DNA of 64,000 bases from Polyangium jinanense. GTDB taxonomy: Bacteria > Myxococcota > Polyangia > Polyangiales > Polyangiaceae. The stretch's first letter is position 1. The number at the start of each line of letters is the position of its first letter. Location of the stretch: assembly GCF_028435365.1 (NCBI RefSeq), contig NZ_JAGTJJ010000039.1:1-64000 (forward strand), read 5' to 3'. The position numbers and the translations under genes are program-made. Positions 36,259 through 45,532 of the stretch are shown piece by piece. The notes beneath the pieces are model-generated. The model worked only from the letters and a program-made list of their open reading frames with translations. It was not told the DNA's origin and did no database searches.

Positions 36259-36484
36259 GAGCTCTGCAGGGCTTCTCGATCGTCGCCCGTCATGCAAGTA
36301 GAACCGAGGAACCGCGAGGGGGAAAAATTTCGAGCGAGCAAGCGCGGCGCGGCGGCCCCGATGTCGTGAAAACGCGGGGGTCGCCCAGGGAAGCGGTTCG
36401 TCCTCGTCGGCCTTTGGGAGAGCCGGGAGGCCATGGACAACACGGGAGCCCCCGCACGATGAGCGTGCTAGGTGTCGCGAGTCC

Positions 36485-39373
36485 ATGGATCGCCTGGTCA
36501 TTCGCGGCGCTCGCCAGCACAACCTCAAGGACGTCAGCCTCTCCCTCCCGCGGGACCGCCTGGTCGTCATCACCGGCCCGAGCGGCTCGGGGAAGTCGTC
36601 GCTCGCGTTCGACACGATCTACGCCGAGGGACAGCGACGTTACGTAGAGTCCCTCTCGGCGTACGCGCGGCAGTTCCTCGAACAGCTCGCCAAGCCGGAT
36701 GTGGAGTCGATCGAGGGGCTCTCGCCCGCGATCGCGATCGAGCAACGGGCGCTCGCGAAGAGCCCGCGCTCCACGGTCGGGACCGTCACGGAAATCTCGG
36801 ACTACCTGCGCCTGCTCTTCGCTCGCGTCGGCACGCCGCACTGCCCGAGCTGTGGCGCGCGCATCGAGGCGCAGACGGTGCAGCAGATCGTCGACCGCAT
36901 CCTCGGCCTCGGCGAAGGCGCGCGCGTCACCGTGCTCGCCCCGATCGCCCGCGCCCGCCGCGGCGAGCTGAAGCTGGAGCTCGATCGCCTCCGCCGCGAA
37001 GGTTTTGTTCGCGCGCGGATCGATGGAGAGGTCGTGGATCTCGGCGACGAGATCGTCCTCGATCGGACGAAGGCGCACGACCTCGACGTGGTGATCGACC
37101 GCATCGTGGTGAAGGAGGGCGTGAAGGGCCGGGTTACGGATTCGGTCGAGCTCGCGCTGAAGCTCGGCGAAGGGCGGCTGCTCGCGGATCCTTCGACCGA
37201 GCGCTCGCGCGCGGAGCCGATCTGGATGAGCGAGCGCTTCGCCTGCATCGCCTGCGGCATCTCGCTGCCGCCGATCGAGCCGCGGATGTTCTCGTTCAAC
37301 GGCCCGCACGGCGCGTGTCCGGCGTGTGACGGCATCGGGTTCCGCACGCGGATCGATCCGGAGCGCGTCGTGCCCGATCCGAAGCGCACGCTGCGCGAGG
37401 GGGCGATCGTCGCGTGGGGGCGGCGCGGCTCGCTCGCGCTCTCGACGGAGACCGAGCGTGCGGTGAGCGCGCTCGGCGTGAACCCCGACGTGCCGTTCCG
37501 CGATCTGCCGGAGGTCGATCGGAAAGCGCTGCTCTTCGGCGCGGAAGCGACCGCAGCGAAGGGGCGGAAGAAGGCGAAGGAAGGCTACGAGGGGATCGTG
37601 CCGCGGCTCGAGCGGCAGCTCGAACAAGGCGACGGCGTGATCTCGGGCGAGGACGACGACGATCTCGACGACGACGTCGCGGGCTCCGAGGACATCGGCC
37701 GGTACGCCGTCACGCGCGTGTGCGACGTCTGCAAGGGCAAGCGCCTGCGGGCCGAGGCGCTCGCCGTGAAGATCGCGGACAAGAACATCGCCGACATCGG
37801 CACGATGGCCCTCCGCACGGTGCGCTCGTTCCTCGAGACGATCGCGCACAAGGACGGTCCGCTCCAGCCGCGCGAACGGGCGATCGCGGAGCCTCTCCTC
37901 CGCGCGGTGATCGCGCGGCTCGGCTTCCTCATCGACGTGGGCATCGACTACCTCACGCTCGATCGATCGGCGCAGACGCTCTCCGGCGGCGAGGGACAGC
38001 GCATCCGGCTGGCCACACAGATCGGCGCGGCGCTCGTGGGCGTGCTGTACGTGCTCGACGAGCCGAGCGTGGGCCTGCACGCGCGGGACAACGCGCGCCT
38101 GCTCGAAGCGCTGCGCAGGCTCGTGGATCTCGGCAACAGCGTGGTCGTGGTCGAGCACGACCGGGACGCGATCCTCGCGGCCGATCACGTGGTCGACATG
38201 GGGCCCGGGGCTGGCGTGCACGGCGGCAAGATCGTGGCCGAGGGCACGCCCGCGGAGATCGCGAAGAACCCGCACTCGGTCACCGGGCCCTGGCTCTCGG
38301 GCGACAAACACCTGCCGATCCCGACGAAGCGTCGCAAGGGCGACGGGCGCGTGATCAAACTCGTCGGCGCGCGCGCGCACAACCTCACCGGCGTCAACGT
38401 GGAGATCCCGGTCGGCGTGCTCTGCGCGGTCACGGGCGTCTCGGGCTCGGGCAAGTCGAGCCTCATCGTGGACACGCTCCTGCCCGCGGCGCGCGCCGCG
38501 CTCTACCGCACGAGCGCGCCGATCGGCGAGTGCGACGGCATCGAAGGCCTCTCGCACATCGACAAGGTCATCTCCATCGATCAGGCGCCCATCGGGCGAA
38601 CGCCGCGCTCGAACCCGGCCACGTACACCGGCGTCTTCAGCTTGCTGCGCGAGATCTACGCTGGTTTGCCGGAGTCACGCGCGCGTGGCTACAAGGCCGG
38701 GCGCTTCTCGTTCAACGTGAAGGGCGGGCGCTGTGAGGCGTGTCAAGGCGATGGCGTCCTCCGCGTCGAGATGCACTTCCTGCCGGACGTGTTCGTCACG
38801 TGCGAGACGTGCGGCGGCAAGCGGTACAACCGCGAGACGCTGGAGGTGCTCTACCGCGGCATGTCGATCGCCGACGCGCTCGAGCTCACGGTGGATCAGG
38901 CGATCGAGCAGTTCGAGGCGATCCCGCGTGTGCGCGAGCGGCTCCTCGCCCTCGCGCGCGTCGGGCTCGGCTACATCCGGCTCGGACAACCCGCGACGAC
39001 CATCTCCGGCGGCGAGGCGCAACGCGTCAAGCTCGCGCGTGAGCTCGCGCGCAAGGCCACGGGCCGCACGCTGTACGTCCTCGACGAACCCACGACGGGC
39101 CTGCATTTCTCGGACATCGAGGTGCTCATCGGCGCGCTGTCGAGCTTGCGCGACGCGGGCAACACGGTCGTGGTGATCGAGCACAACCTGGACGTCGTCG
39201 CGTGTAGCGACTGGGTCATCGACATGGGCCCAGAGGGAGGCGAGCGCGGCGGATTCGTCGTGGCGTGCGGGCCGCCGGAGCACGTGGCCGGCGTCCCGGA
39301 ATCGCATACCGGGCGCTACCTGCGCGAGGTCCTCGAATCGGGGCGCAAGCGGCCGGGGAAGCGCTCGAAGTAA
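36485..39373 (+). CDS. uvrA: UvrABC excinuclease subunit A
   Basis: UvrA of 962 residues, the damage-recognition ATPase of nucleotide excision repair. Two ABC cassettes are evident: Walker A GPSGSGKSS (31-39) and GVSGSGKSS, signatures LSGGEGQR and ISGGEAQR. Zinc-binding CxxC pairs occur, including FACIACGI...GACPACDG and CEACQGDGVL...TCETCGGKRY. An acidic stretch (SGEDDDDLDDDV) in the middle is unusual. The ATG at 36485 fits the family start (DRLVIRGARQHNL). Confidence 0.97.
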   Translation: MDRLVIRGARQHNLKDVSLSLPRDRLVVITGPSGSGKSSLAFDTIYAEGQRRYVESLSAYARQFLEQLAKPDVESIEGLSPAIAIEQRALAKSPRSTVGTVTEISDYLRLLFARVGTPHCPSCGARIEAQTVQQIVDRILGLGEGARVTVLAPIARARRGELKLELDRLRREGFVRARIDGEVVDLGDEIVLDRTKAHDLDVVIDRIVVKEGVKGRVTDSVELALKLGEGRLLADPSTERSRAEPIWMSERFACIACGISLPPIEPRMFSFNGPHGACPACDGIGFRTRIDPERVVPDPKRTLREGAIVAWGRRGSLALSTETERAVSALGVNPDVPFRDLPEVDRKALLFGAEATAAKGRKKAKEGYEGIVPRLERQLEQGDGVISGEDDDDLDDDVAGSEDIGRYAVTRVCDVCKGKRLRAEALAVKIADKNIADIGTMALRTVRSFLETIAHKDGPLQPRERAIAEPLLRAVIARLGFLIDVGIDYLTLDRSAQTLSGGEGQRIRLATQIGAALVGVLYVLDEPSVGLHARDNARLLEALRRLVDLGNSVVVVEHDRDAILAADHVVDMGPGAGVHGGKIVAEGTPAEIAKNPHSVTGPWLSGDKHLPIPTKRRKGDGRVIKLVGARAHNLTGVNVEIPVGVLCAVTGVSGSGKSSLIVDTLLPAARAALYRTSAPIGECDGIEGLSHIDKVISIDQAPIGRTPRSNPATYTGVFSLLREIYAGLPESRARGYKAGRFSFNVKGGRCEACQGDGVLRVEMHFLPDVFVTCETCGGKRYNRETLEVLYRGMSIADALELTVDQAIEQFEAIPRVRERLLALARVGLGYIRLGQPATTISGGEAQRVKLARELARKATGRTLYVLDEPTTGLHFSDIEVLIGALSSLRDAGNTVVVIEHNLDVVACSDWVIDMGPEGGERGGFVVACGPPEHVAGVPESHTGRYLREVLESGRKRPGKRSK

Positions 39374-39397
39374 AGACAGCAGCGACGGACCTGGGGA

Positions 39398-39448
39398 GCG
39401 CCCCGCCCGCGCGGGGCGCGTAGGGGGTTGGGCCCGGCCCAACCCCCT
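39398..39448. terminator. Tandem hairpins between uvrA and the DksA/TraR gene
   Basis: Two strong hairpins lie between converging genes. The first has arms GCGCCCCGC (39398-39406) and GCGGGGCGC (39411-39419); the second has 11-base arms AGGGGGTTGGG (39422-39432) and CCCAACCCCCT (39438-39448). The second ends 11 bp before the stop of the leftward DksA-type gene. Probably a bidirectional terminator without a clear T-run. The shape resembles one arm of the mosaic repeat, but the sequence is not the same. Confidence 0.7.
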
Positions 39449-39459
39449 CCACAAAAGGA

Positions 39460-39822
39460 TCAGCCGTAGTCCTTCTCGGCGCGCTCCTGATCCTCTTTGC
39501 AGCGGATGCAGAGGCTCGTCTCGGGGCGGGCTTCGAGGCGCTTTTGCGCGATCTCTTCCTCGCATTCCTCGCACTGACCGAACGTTCCGTCCTCGATCTT
39601 GATGAGGGCCTTCTCGATCTTGTCGAGGAACGACTTCTCGCGGCCGCGGAGCCGGAACGTGAAGGATTGCAGATACTCGCTCGACGCAAGATCCATCTCG
39701 TCGGGGAGATCGCTCGCGTCGAGGGCCATGTCCTCACTCAGCGTCTGCTTTGCTTTCTTGACGATCTCGTCCCGCTTCGCCTCGAGCAAAGCCTTGAACT
39801 TCTTGAGCTGGGCCTTGTTCAT
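39460..39822 (-). CDS. DksA/TraR-family zinc-finger transcription factor
   Basis: Protein of 120 residues with a helical coiled-coil N-terminal half and a C-terminal C4 zinc finger (CEECEEEIA...LCIRC, spacing CxxC-x17-CxxC), as in DksA/TraR proteins that bind RNA polymerase through its secondary channel. It is shorter than E. coli DksA, and whether it has the tip aspartates was not resolved by eye; a DMALDASDLPDEMD segment is present in the helical part. The ATG at 39822 is preceded by GAGGG; an upstream in-frame start at 39882 would extend it with non-family sequence. Confidence 0.9.
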   Translation of the reverse strand: MNKAQLKKFKALLEAKRDEIVKKAKQTLSEDMALDASDLPDEMDLASSEYLQSFTFRLRGREKSFLDKIEKALIKIEDGTFGQCEECEEEIAQKRLEARPETSLCIRCKEDQERAEKDYG

Positions 39823-39927
39823 TGTGCAATTCCCTCGACGTGTCGCCCTTCGGGTGCCCCCCGCCTCATGCAATCCGGGCACCTCGACGAAGTACGGCTA
39901 GAGACGGATGAATACCGTCCATTTCCG

Positions 39928-39947
39928 GCCCTCCCGTGAAGGAGGGC
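39928..39947. promoter_or_regulatory. Small inverted repeat in the DksA-NUDIX divergent region
   Basis: Arms GCCCTCC and GGAGGGC flank the 6-base loop CGTGAA. It lies about 105 bp upstream of the DksA-type start and about 64 bp upstream of the proposed NUDIX start. It might be an operator or leader hairpin for either gene; nothing further can be said. Confidence 0.35.
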
Positions 39948-40010
39948 GCGGAAGGCTAGGCGACGGATTCCCTGACGTCAACCACGGTCGAGACCGGTCG
40001 AGATGCGTGT

Positions 40011-41003
40011 TTGACGACGTCCTCTCGACGTGGGACAAAACCTTCCACCTTGCTGGAATTCGACATCAACCGAAATACGAGCCAACCCCGTGATGCCGCC
40101 ACCGTCGTCGTCATTCGCGACGGGGCCCAGGGACTCGAGGTCTTCTGTGTGCGGCGCCACGCGAAGTCCGCGTTCATGGGCGGGGCGCTCGTCTTTCCCG
40201 GCGGAAAGGTCGATCCGTCGGATCTCGATCCAGCCTGGGAAACCGCGGCGAGCGCCGCGGACGCGCGGGTCCTCTCGATGGCCACCGAGCAGACGAGCGC
40301 CCTCGGGCTCTGCGTCGCGGCGTGCCGGGAGACGCTCGAAGAGGGGCGGATCCTTCCGGTCACACCCGCGGCCCTGGGGCCGGAGCTCGACGCGATGGCG
40401 GCCGAGCTCGTGGCCGGGACGCGGCTCTTCGACGCGCTCGTCCGGCGCGGAAGGCGTCTTTTGGTCGACACGCTCGTGCCGTTCGCGCGGTGGGTGACGC
40501 CCGAGGCAGAGTCCCGTCGGTTTGATGCTCGTTTTTTCCTGCTCCCTTTGCCCGAGGGACAGGAGGGACGGCACGACGATCACGAGACCACGATGAGCCT
40601 CTGGGCGCGGCCTTCGGATGTCCTCGACGCCGCGGCGGAAGGGCGTTTCTTTCTCGCGCCGCCCACGTCGCGCACCCTGGAATTGCTCGCGGGCGAGCGA
40701 GACGTGCACGGTGCGCTTGCCCTCGCCAGTCGCCAGTCGCTCCTGCCGATCTGCCCGGTGTTCGTCCCGGGCGAGGGCGACGCTCCGCCTTTCATCGCTT
40801 TGCCCGGTGATCCTGCACACTCTGTGAGGGAGCGACGGGTCGCCGGGCCCAGCCGCTACGTCCTGCGTGATGGCCGTTTTGCTGCCGAGGACGCGCCCGA
40901 GTTCGGCAAAGGATTCGCTTCTCCCGATGTGCCGGGGGTCGAGACGAGCCTCGACGAGCGGGACGTTGCGACTTCGGTGGACGATGGGGGTTCGGGGACT
41001 TAG
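40011..41003 (+). CDS. NUDIX hydrolase of the NUDT19-like type
   Basis: Hydrolase of about 330 residues, cleaving nucleoside-diphosphate-linked compounds such as CoA or NDP-sugars. The Nudix box is split: GGALVFPGGKVDPSD near residue 60 and CRETLEEG near 103, with about 30 inserted residues, a feature of NUDT19-type proteins. The start is uncertain: TTG 40011 is used, TTG 40050 is possible, and neither has a ribosome-binding site. The stop (41001-41003) lies inside the hairpin at 40986-41030. The next gene follows 62 bp later in the same direction. Confidence 0.8.
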   Translation: MTTSSRRGTKPSTLLEFDINRNTSQPRDAATVVVIRDGAQGLEVFCVRRHAKSAFMGGALVFPGGKVDPSDLDPAWETAASAADARVLSMATEQTSALGLCVAACRETLEEGRILPVTPAALGPELDAMAAELVAGTRLFDALVRRGRRLLVDTLVPFARWVTPEAESRRFDARFFLLPLPEGQEGRHDDHETTMSLWARPSDVLDAAAEGRFFLAPPTSRTLELLAGERDVHGALALASRQSLLPICPVFVPGEGDAPPFIALPGDPAHSVRERRVAGPSRYVLRDGRFAAEDAPEFGKGFASPDVPGVETSLDERDVATSVDDGGSGT

Positions 41004-41030
41004 CTCCCTTTTGTCGGAGCTAACGCCCCC
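40986..41030. terminator. Hairpin at the NUDIX stop codon, related to the 25623 repeat
   Basis: Inner 8-base arms TTAGCTCC (41000-41007) and GGAGCTAA (41016-41023) with loop CTTTTGTC, outer arms GGGGG and CCCCC. The shape and letters (TAGCTC, TTGTC, GAGC, GCCCCCGA) match the reverse complement of the 25623 repeat, with the stem changed from GG/CC to CC/GG so pairing is kept. It overlaps the NUDIX stop and probably acts as a terminator or attenuator before the HTH-receiver gene. Confidence 0.6.
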
Positions 41031-41064
41031 GAGAGAGTGGACTGGGCCGAGGAGGCCGGAAGTC

Positions 41065-41673
41065 ATGGAAGCCAAAGAAAACACGACGCCGACCACGACC
41101 ACGACGACGACGAACCAGCCGGAGCTGTTCACCGCGAGCGACGTGGCGCGGTTTTGCCAGGTGGATCTGAAGACCATCCACAACTGGGCGGACAAGGGGG
41201 AGATCCGGCACTTCCGGACGCCGGGTAGGCACCTGCGCTTCCGGAGGCTCGACGTCCTCGATTTCCTGCGGAAGTACGGCTACCCGATCCCGGAGGTGCT
41301 CCGCCTCGGCAAACCGAAGGTCGTGGCCGTCGACGACGATCCGGTTGTCCTTGCCTCGCTCCGCAAGGCGCTGAGCAAGCGCTTCGAGCTGACCACGTTC
41401 CAGGATCCGTTCGACGCGCTCGTGGCCGTCGGCAGCATCCAGCCCGACGCCATGGTCTTCGACGTCCGGATGCCCGGGCTCGACGGCGTGAAGTGTCTCG
41501 AACGGCTGCGGTCGATCGACACGACCTCCCACATCCGCTGCATCGTCTACTCGGACGCCGAGGAGATGAAGAAGAACGCGACGGAGGCCGGGGCCTACGA
41601 CTTCATCAAGAAGGGCGAGGCCGCGGAGCTGCGCGACTCGCTGGAGCGGCTGATGGGCCTCGAACGGGAGTGA
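41065..41673 (+). CDS. Excisionase-type HTH plus receiver domain regulator
   Basis: Protein of 202 residues joining an N-terminal MerR/excisionase-like HTH (about 22-72: FTASDVARFCQVDLKTIHNW, then TPGRHLRFRRLDVLDFL) to a C-terminal two-component receiver. The receiver has the acidic pair in VVAVDDDP, phosphoacceptor Asp in VFDVRMPG, Ser in IVYSDA and Lys in FIKKGE, so it should be phosphorylated. Domain order is reversed from most response regulators, where the receiver comes first. The start has GAGGAGG 9 bases upstream. It contains a Thr-rich tail near the N-terminus. No cognate histidine kinase is nearby. Confidence 0.9.
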   Translation: MEAKENTTPTTTTTTTNQPELFTASDVARFCQVDLKTIHNWADKGEIRHFRTPGRHLRFRRLDVLDFLRKYGYPIPEVLRLGKPKVVAVDDDPVVLASLRKALSKRFELTTFQDPFDALVAVGSIQPDAMVFDVRMPGLDGVKCLERLRSIDTTSHIRCIVYSDAEEMKKNATEAGAYDFIKKGEAAELRDSLERLMGLERE

Positions 41674-41683
41674 GGCGGGCGGA

Positions 41684-43516
41684 TCATTTACCTTCGCGGT
41701 AGGCGCGGATCGCGTTCGCCACGGCATCGGCGAGCTTCTGCCGATAGTCGGCCGTGGCGAGGCGGGCCTCGTCGTCCGGGTTCGAGATGAACGACGTCTC
41801 GAACAGGACGGCGGGCATGTCCGCGCCGACGAGCACGAAGAAGCCCGCGGTCTTCGTGCCCTGATCCTTCGTGTCCGGCCAGCGCACGCCGAGCGACGCG
41901 AGCGCGGAGCGCTGGACCAGATCGGCGACGTGGCGCGACCGGGCCATGAGGTCGCCGACGTCGAGGTTCGACGCGATGAGCGCCATCTCCTCGTCGATGG
42001 AGCGCGCGTCGCCCTCGCCTCCGTTCTTGCGCGGACGGGAGGCGTTTTCCCGGGCCGCCACGCGCATCGCGAGGCCCTCGGGATCCCGCACGCGATCGAG
42101 CGAGAACGTCATGGGCCCGCGCGCCTGGCCGTTCTCGGACGCGTTGCAGTGGACGGAGACGAAGAGGTCCGCGTGGAACGCATTGGCCCGCGCGGTGCGG
42201 AGGTCGAGGGCGACGTACGTGTCGTCGTCGCGCGTGAGCAAGGTCTCGATGCCGAGTTCGCGCGAGACGATGGTCGCGGCGCGGTGCGCGATGTCCAGCG
42301 TGACGTCCTTCTCCTTGAGGCCCGTGGGTCCGACGGCGCCGGTGTCGTTGCCGCCGTGGCCGGGATCGAGGACGACACGACGCACCTCGCGTTTGCCCGA
42401 GGCGTCCTGTTCGTCCTTCCGAACCGGCGGGCGCGTGCTCACGTCGATGACGATGCGGAACGGGTCGGGTAGGTAGAAGACGCGGCGATAGAGGGAGGCG
42501 GCGAGGTCGAGGACGACGCGGGTGCCGCCGCCCTCCTGGGCGCCGAGGCGGACGCGACGCACGACGCCGCCGACCTCGGTTTCGCGCGGGACGCCCTTGG
42601 CGCTCGCGCGGGCGATGTCCACGAAGACACGCGCGTCCTTGCCCGCGGCGGCGTCGGCGCCGAGGGTGCCGACCTGAAAGGTGGTCGGGCCGCTCAGGTG
42701 AATGACCACGCGGCCGCCCTTCTCGGAGCCGAAGGGTTCGAGCGAGACGAGCTTCACCGGCTCCTTGGCCGCGGCCGCGTCACGCGGGGTCACGACGACC
42801 TGCCCCTCGGACGCAGCCTGGGTCGAGGTGGACGATGGAGGGGCGGACTCCGGGGAGACGGCGCCCGAGGGCGGCGGGGAGGCGGCGAAGGCCGACGGGG
42901 ACGGTGCGCCGCGCGAGGCGGCCTCCGAGGCGAGGTCACCTTCCCGTTCGAGGGCGCGGAGCGCATCGGCGCGGGGGCGATACGCGGACGACATCGCGAG
43001 GGTGCGTTCGAGCGCGGCGTGGCAAGGCGTGCGCGGGGCAAGGACGGCCTGGCGGCGCGAGGCGAGGTAGGTCTCGCGGTAGGAGACGGCGGCGTCGCGG
43101 GCGAGGTCGCCGGCAAGCAGGGCGCGGCGGCGATCGGCCTCGCAGCCCTGGAGGGTGCCAGCGACGGCGCTCGCGGCGGCGGCGTAGAGCTCGAGGGCCT
43201 CGCGGGCGTCGGCTTCGGCCTGGTCGAGGCGGAAGGAGCGGGCGCGGAGGTCGGCGGCGAGCATGGCGAGGGCGGCGCCACGTTCGGTGCGGCCAGCGCG
43301 GGAGGAGGCGATGGCGACGGCGTCGGCGAGGGCCACGACCTCGGCGCGGGGCGGAAGCGCGGCGGCGGGGTCGAGGAGGGCCTGGGCGCGCTGTTCGTCG
43401 CTCGGGGGCGGCGCGGGTGTGCCCGACGTACCCGAGCCGCAGCTGAGGAGGGGCGCTCCGCACGCAAAAAGAATCGCCGCGGCGCGGAGGGCGGAGATAC
43501 CATGGGAGCGCTGCAC
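41684..43516 (-). CDS. N-acetylmuramoyl-L-alanine amidase (AmiC-like) lipoprotein
   Basis: Exported cell-wall hydrolase of 610 residues. Starting at GTG 43516 gives a lipobox signal (AAILFACGAPLLSC). A helical, Ala-rich region (about 40-200) may be TPR-like; then a Pro/Ser linker, an AMIN-type domain (about 265-390) and a C-terminal Amidase_3 domain with DPGHGGNDTGA, SVHCNAS and LFETSFISN, holding zinc ligands and catalytic Glu. It cleaves the amide between MurNAc and the peptide, as in daughter-cell separation. It runs divergently from the YbjN-like gene with 91 bp between starts and converges with the HTH-receiver gene. Confidence 0.92.
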   Translation of the reverse strand: MQRSHGISALRAAAILFACGAPLLSCGSGTSGTPAPPPSDEQRAQALLDPAAALPPRAEVVALADAVAIASSRAGRTERGAALAMLAADLRARSFRLDQAEADAREALELYAAAASAVAGTLQGCEADRRRALLAGDLARDAAVSYRETYLASRRQAVLAPRTPCHAALERTLAMSSAYRPRADALRALEREGDLASEAASRGAPSPSAFAASPPPSGAVSPESAPPSSTSTQAASEGQVVVTPRDAAAAKEPVKLVSLEPFGSEKGGRVVIHLSGPTTFQVGTLGADAAAGKDARVFVDIARASAKGVPRETEVGGVVRRVRLGAQEGGGTRVVLDLAASLYRRVFYLPDPFRIVIDVSTRPPVRKDEQDASGKREVRRVVLDPGHGGNDTGAVGPTGLKEKDVTLDIAHRAATIVSRELGIETLLTRDDDTYVALDLRTARANAFHADLFVSVHCNASENGQARGPMTFSLDRVRDPEGLAMRVAARENASRPRKNGGEGDARSIDEEMALIASNLDVGDLMARSRHVADLVQRSALASLGVRWPDTKDQGTKTAGFFVLVGADMPAVLFETSFISNPDDEARLATADYRQKLADAVANAIRAYREGK

Positions 43517-43607
43517 CGCGGTACGCCGGTGGACCGCGAACGACGGGGCAGCGCCCGCGGCGACCCCACGCGTCGCGGGGCCCGAGCACATCTTCCGGAG
43601 GATCCCC

Positions 43608-44123
43608 GTGTCCGACTCCACGCCCACCTCGATCCCTATCTACGCCGACCGGCTCTCCGGCGAGAACTTTGCCGACGCGACTGCGATGGTCAACGCGTAT
43701 CTCCGCCGCTACGTCGCGAAATACCTCCCGGCGAGCGAAGCGGGTCACGAGGGGCACGTGCTCGACGACGGCGGATATGCCCACGTGCAACGCGGGGTGG
43801 TCACGATCGGGATCAACGTGCTCGAACGGCAGGGCGTTCTGATGATTTTCGCGCCCATCATGGCGGTGCCGACGCGGGGGCGGGAGGGCTTCTACCGGAA
43901 GCTCCTGGAGCTCTCGTTCGTGCGCACGAGCGACGCGGCGTTCGCGATCGACGCGGCGCGCGACGACGTGGTGGTGCGGTGCCTGCGGCGCCTGTCCGCG
44001 CTCGACTACGAGGAGTTCGAGGACATCGTGACGACCGTGGGGGACGTGGCGGACGAATGGCAGAACAAGCTCGTCGCCGAGTTCGGGGGGAACGAAAAGC
44101 CGGCCTCCGCGTTCGGCGACTGA
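43608..44123 (+). CDS. YbjN/type III chaperone-like protein
   Basis: Putative cytoplasmic protein of 171 residues. The layout (a helical start, then strands VVTIGINVLERQGVLMIFAPI, then RKLLELSF and a helical end) fits the YbjN or type-III-secretion-chaperone-like fold, as in small bacterial regulators. The GTG start at 43608 has a strong GGAGG 6 bases upstream and is preferred over longer in-frame options that run through the divergent amidase start. Function unknown. Confidence 0.75.
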   Translation: MSDSTPTSIPIYADRLSGENFADATAMVNAYLRRYVAKYLPASEAGHEGHVLDDGGYAHVQRGVVTIGINVLERQGVLMIFAPIMAVPTRGREGFYRKLLELSFVRTSDAAFAIDAARDDVVVRCLRRLSALDYEEFEDIVTTVGDVADEWQNKLVAEFGGNEKPASAFGD

Positions 44124-44201
44124 CGCCATCGGCCCAGCCTTCACGATCGACGCCGCTGCGTTGCCGCTCGCACGCGACGGGTGATACGTTCTCGTCTGGT
44201 C

Positions 44202-45437
44202 ATGACTGTCCAAGAACCCCAAGCGAAGCCGCGAGTCCCCACGCCGGACGAGCTGGATCGGCTCGCGCTGCAGTACAAGCCGTCCTGGGAGCAAGACGAT
44301 CCGAAGGCGGCGCCCGCGCCCGAGATCGCGGCGAGTCCGGTCGTGGCCCCGCCGCCGGCGCCGGCGCGCGCCGAGGCGCCCGCTCCGCCCGCGGAGAATG
44401 GTGCGGCGAAGACGAACGGGGCGGCCGCGGCCCACGTGAACGGCGCCGCGAAGGTCGACGCGCCGAAGGTCGATGAAGCAAAGGCCGAGGCGCCGAAGGC
44501 CGAGGCGCCGAAGGTCGACGAAGCCAAGGCCGAGGCGCCGAAGGTCGACGCGCCGAAGATCGACGATGCCAAGGCCGAGGCGCCGAAGGTCGACGCGCCG
44601 AAGATCGACGATGCCAAGGCCGAGGCGCCGAAGGTCGACGCGCCGAAGGTCGACGATGCCAAGGCCGAGGCGCCGATGGTCGACGCGCCGAAGGTCGATG
44701 AAGCGAAGGTCGACGCGCCGAAAGCCGACGAAGCCAAAGCAGAAGAGCCGAAGGCGGACGAGACAAACGCCGACGAAGCGAAGGTCGACGAAGCGCAGCC
44801 CGACGCGGAGAAGGCCGAAGCTGCACCCGCGCCCGCGCCCGCGCCGCCTCCCGTGGACGAAGCGAGCCTCTCGCGCATGGACGCCGCGATGGCCGACGAG
44901 CCGCCCGAGATCCCCGTGAGCGGCCCGCCGAAGGGGATTTTCGTGAAGGTCGCAGTCGCGCTCGTGGGCCTCGCCGGGCTCGCGTTCGCCGCGAAGGGCA
45001 TCCTCGGCGGCTCGGACAAACCCACGCCGCCGCCCGTCACGACGAGTGCAACCGAGGCGCCGAAGCCCGCGCCGAGCCCCACGCAAAACGCAGCGCCGGT
45101 CCCTTCGCCGACGATGGAAGCGCGTCCCGTCGAGACCGTCGTCACGCCTCCCACGCCGGAGCCCCCTCCCCCGACGCCGACGGCCACCGCAACGACGGCC
45201 CCCACCAGCGAGCCCGCCGCCGCCGCGACAACACCGAAGGTCGAACCGCCGAAGGTCGAACCTCCGAAGGTCGAACCGCCGAAGGTCGAGCCGCCGAAGC
45301 CCGTCGAAACGGCTGCAGCCACCACGAAAAAACCCGCTGCATCTGCACCGACGACCGCAAAAACTGCGGCCCCCAAACCTCCCGCTACGACAGCCCCGAA
45401 GCCCGGTGGCGGCATCATCCGCGAGACGCCGTTCTGA
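44202..45437 (+). CDS. Single-pass protein with 45-nt tandem repeats (low complexity)
   Basis: Protein of 411 residues. N-terminal Pro/Ala-rich part, an acidic Lys-Val-Asp/Ala-Glu repeat region (about 85-210, motif KVDAPKIDDAKAEAP), one membrane helix (about 247-267, GIFVKVAVALVGLAGLAF), and a Pro/Thr-rich C-terminal part with repeated KVEPP. The nucleotide repeat contains three near-identical 45-base units at 44526-44660. This resembles TonB-like stalk proteins, but no TonB domain is seen. Probably an envelope-spanning or linker protein. ATG 44202 was chosen; GTG 44181 is also possible, with no good ribosome-binding site for either. Confidence 0.75.
   Translation: MTVQEPQAKPRVPTPDELDRLALQYKPSWEQDDPKAAPAPEIAASPVVAPPPAPARAEAPAPPAENGAAKTNGAAAAHVNGAAKVDAPKVDEAKAEAPKAEAPKVDEAKAEAPKVDAPKIDDAKAEAPKVDAPKIDDAKAEAPKVDAPKVDDAKAEAPMVDAPKVDEAKVDAPKADEAKAEEPKADETNADEAKVDEAQPDAEKAEAAPAPAPAPPPVDEASLSRMDAAMADEPPEIPVSGPPKGIFVKVAVALVGLAGLAFAAKGILGGSDKPTPPPVTTSATEAPKPAPSPTQNAAPVPSPTMEARPVETVVTPPTPEPPPPTPTATATTAPTSEPAAAATTPKVEPPKVEPPKVEPPKVEPPKPVETAAATTKKPAASAPTTAKTAAPKPPATTAPKPGGGIIRETPF
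44526..44660 (+). repeat. Three 45-nt tandem repeats inside the low-complexity gene
   Basis: Units begin at 44526, 44571 and 44616, each encoding 15 residues of the KAEAPKVDAPKIDDA type. The third differs from the first two by one codon. Degenerate units continue on both sides. Near-identity suggests recent expansion by slippage or recombination, so repeat number may vary between strains. Confidence 0.9.
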
Positions 45438-45532
45438 GCGCTCGCTAATCGCTTGCCCGTGCCCTCCTCGGGGTGCGAAGAATGCCGCAACGAAGACCGC
45501 ATCGCCGGCCGCCGCGATGCACCGAGGGTTCG

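Noticed and set aside
44454..44830. Tandem repeats in the low-complexity gene considered as a CRISPR or minisatellite outside coding DNA
   Set aside because: They lie in frame inside an open reading frame in units of 45 bases and encode a regular peptide repeat.
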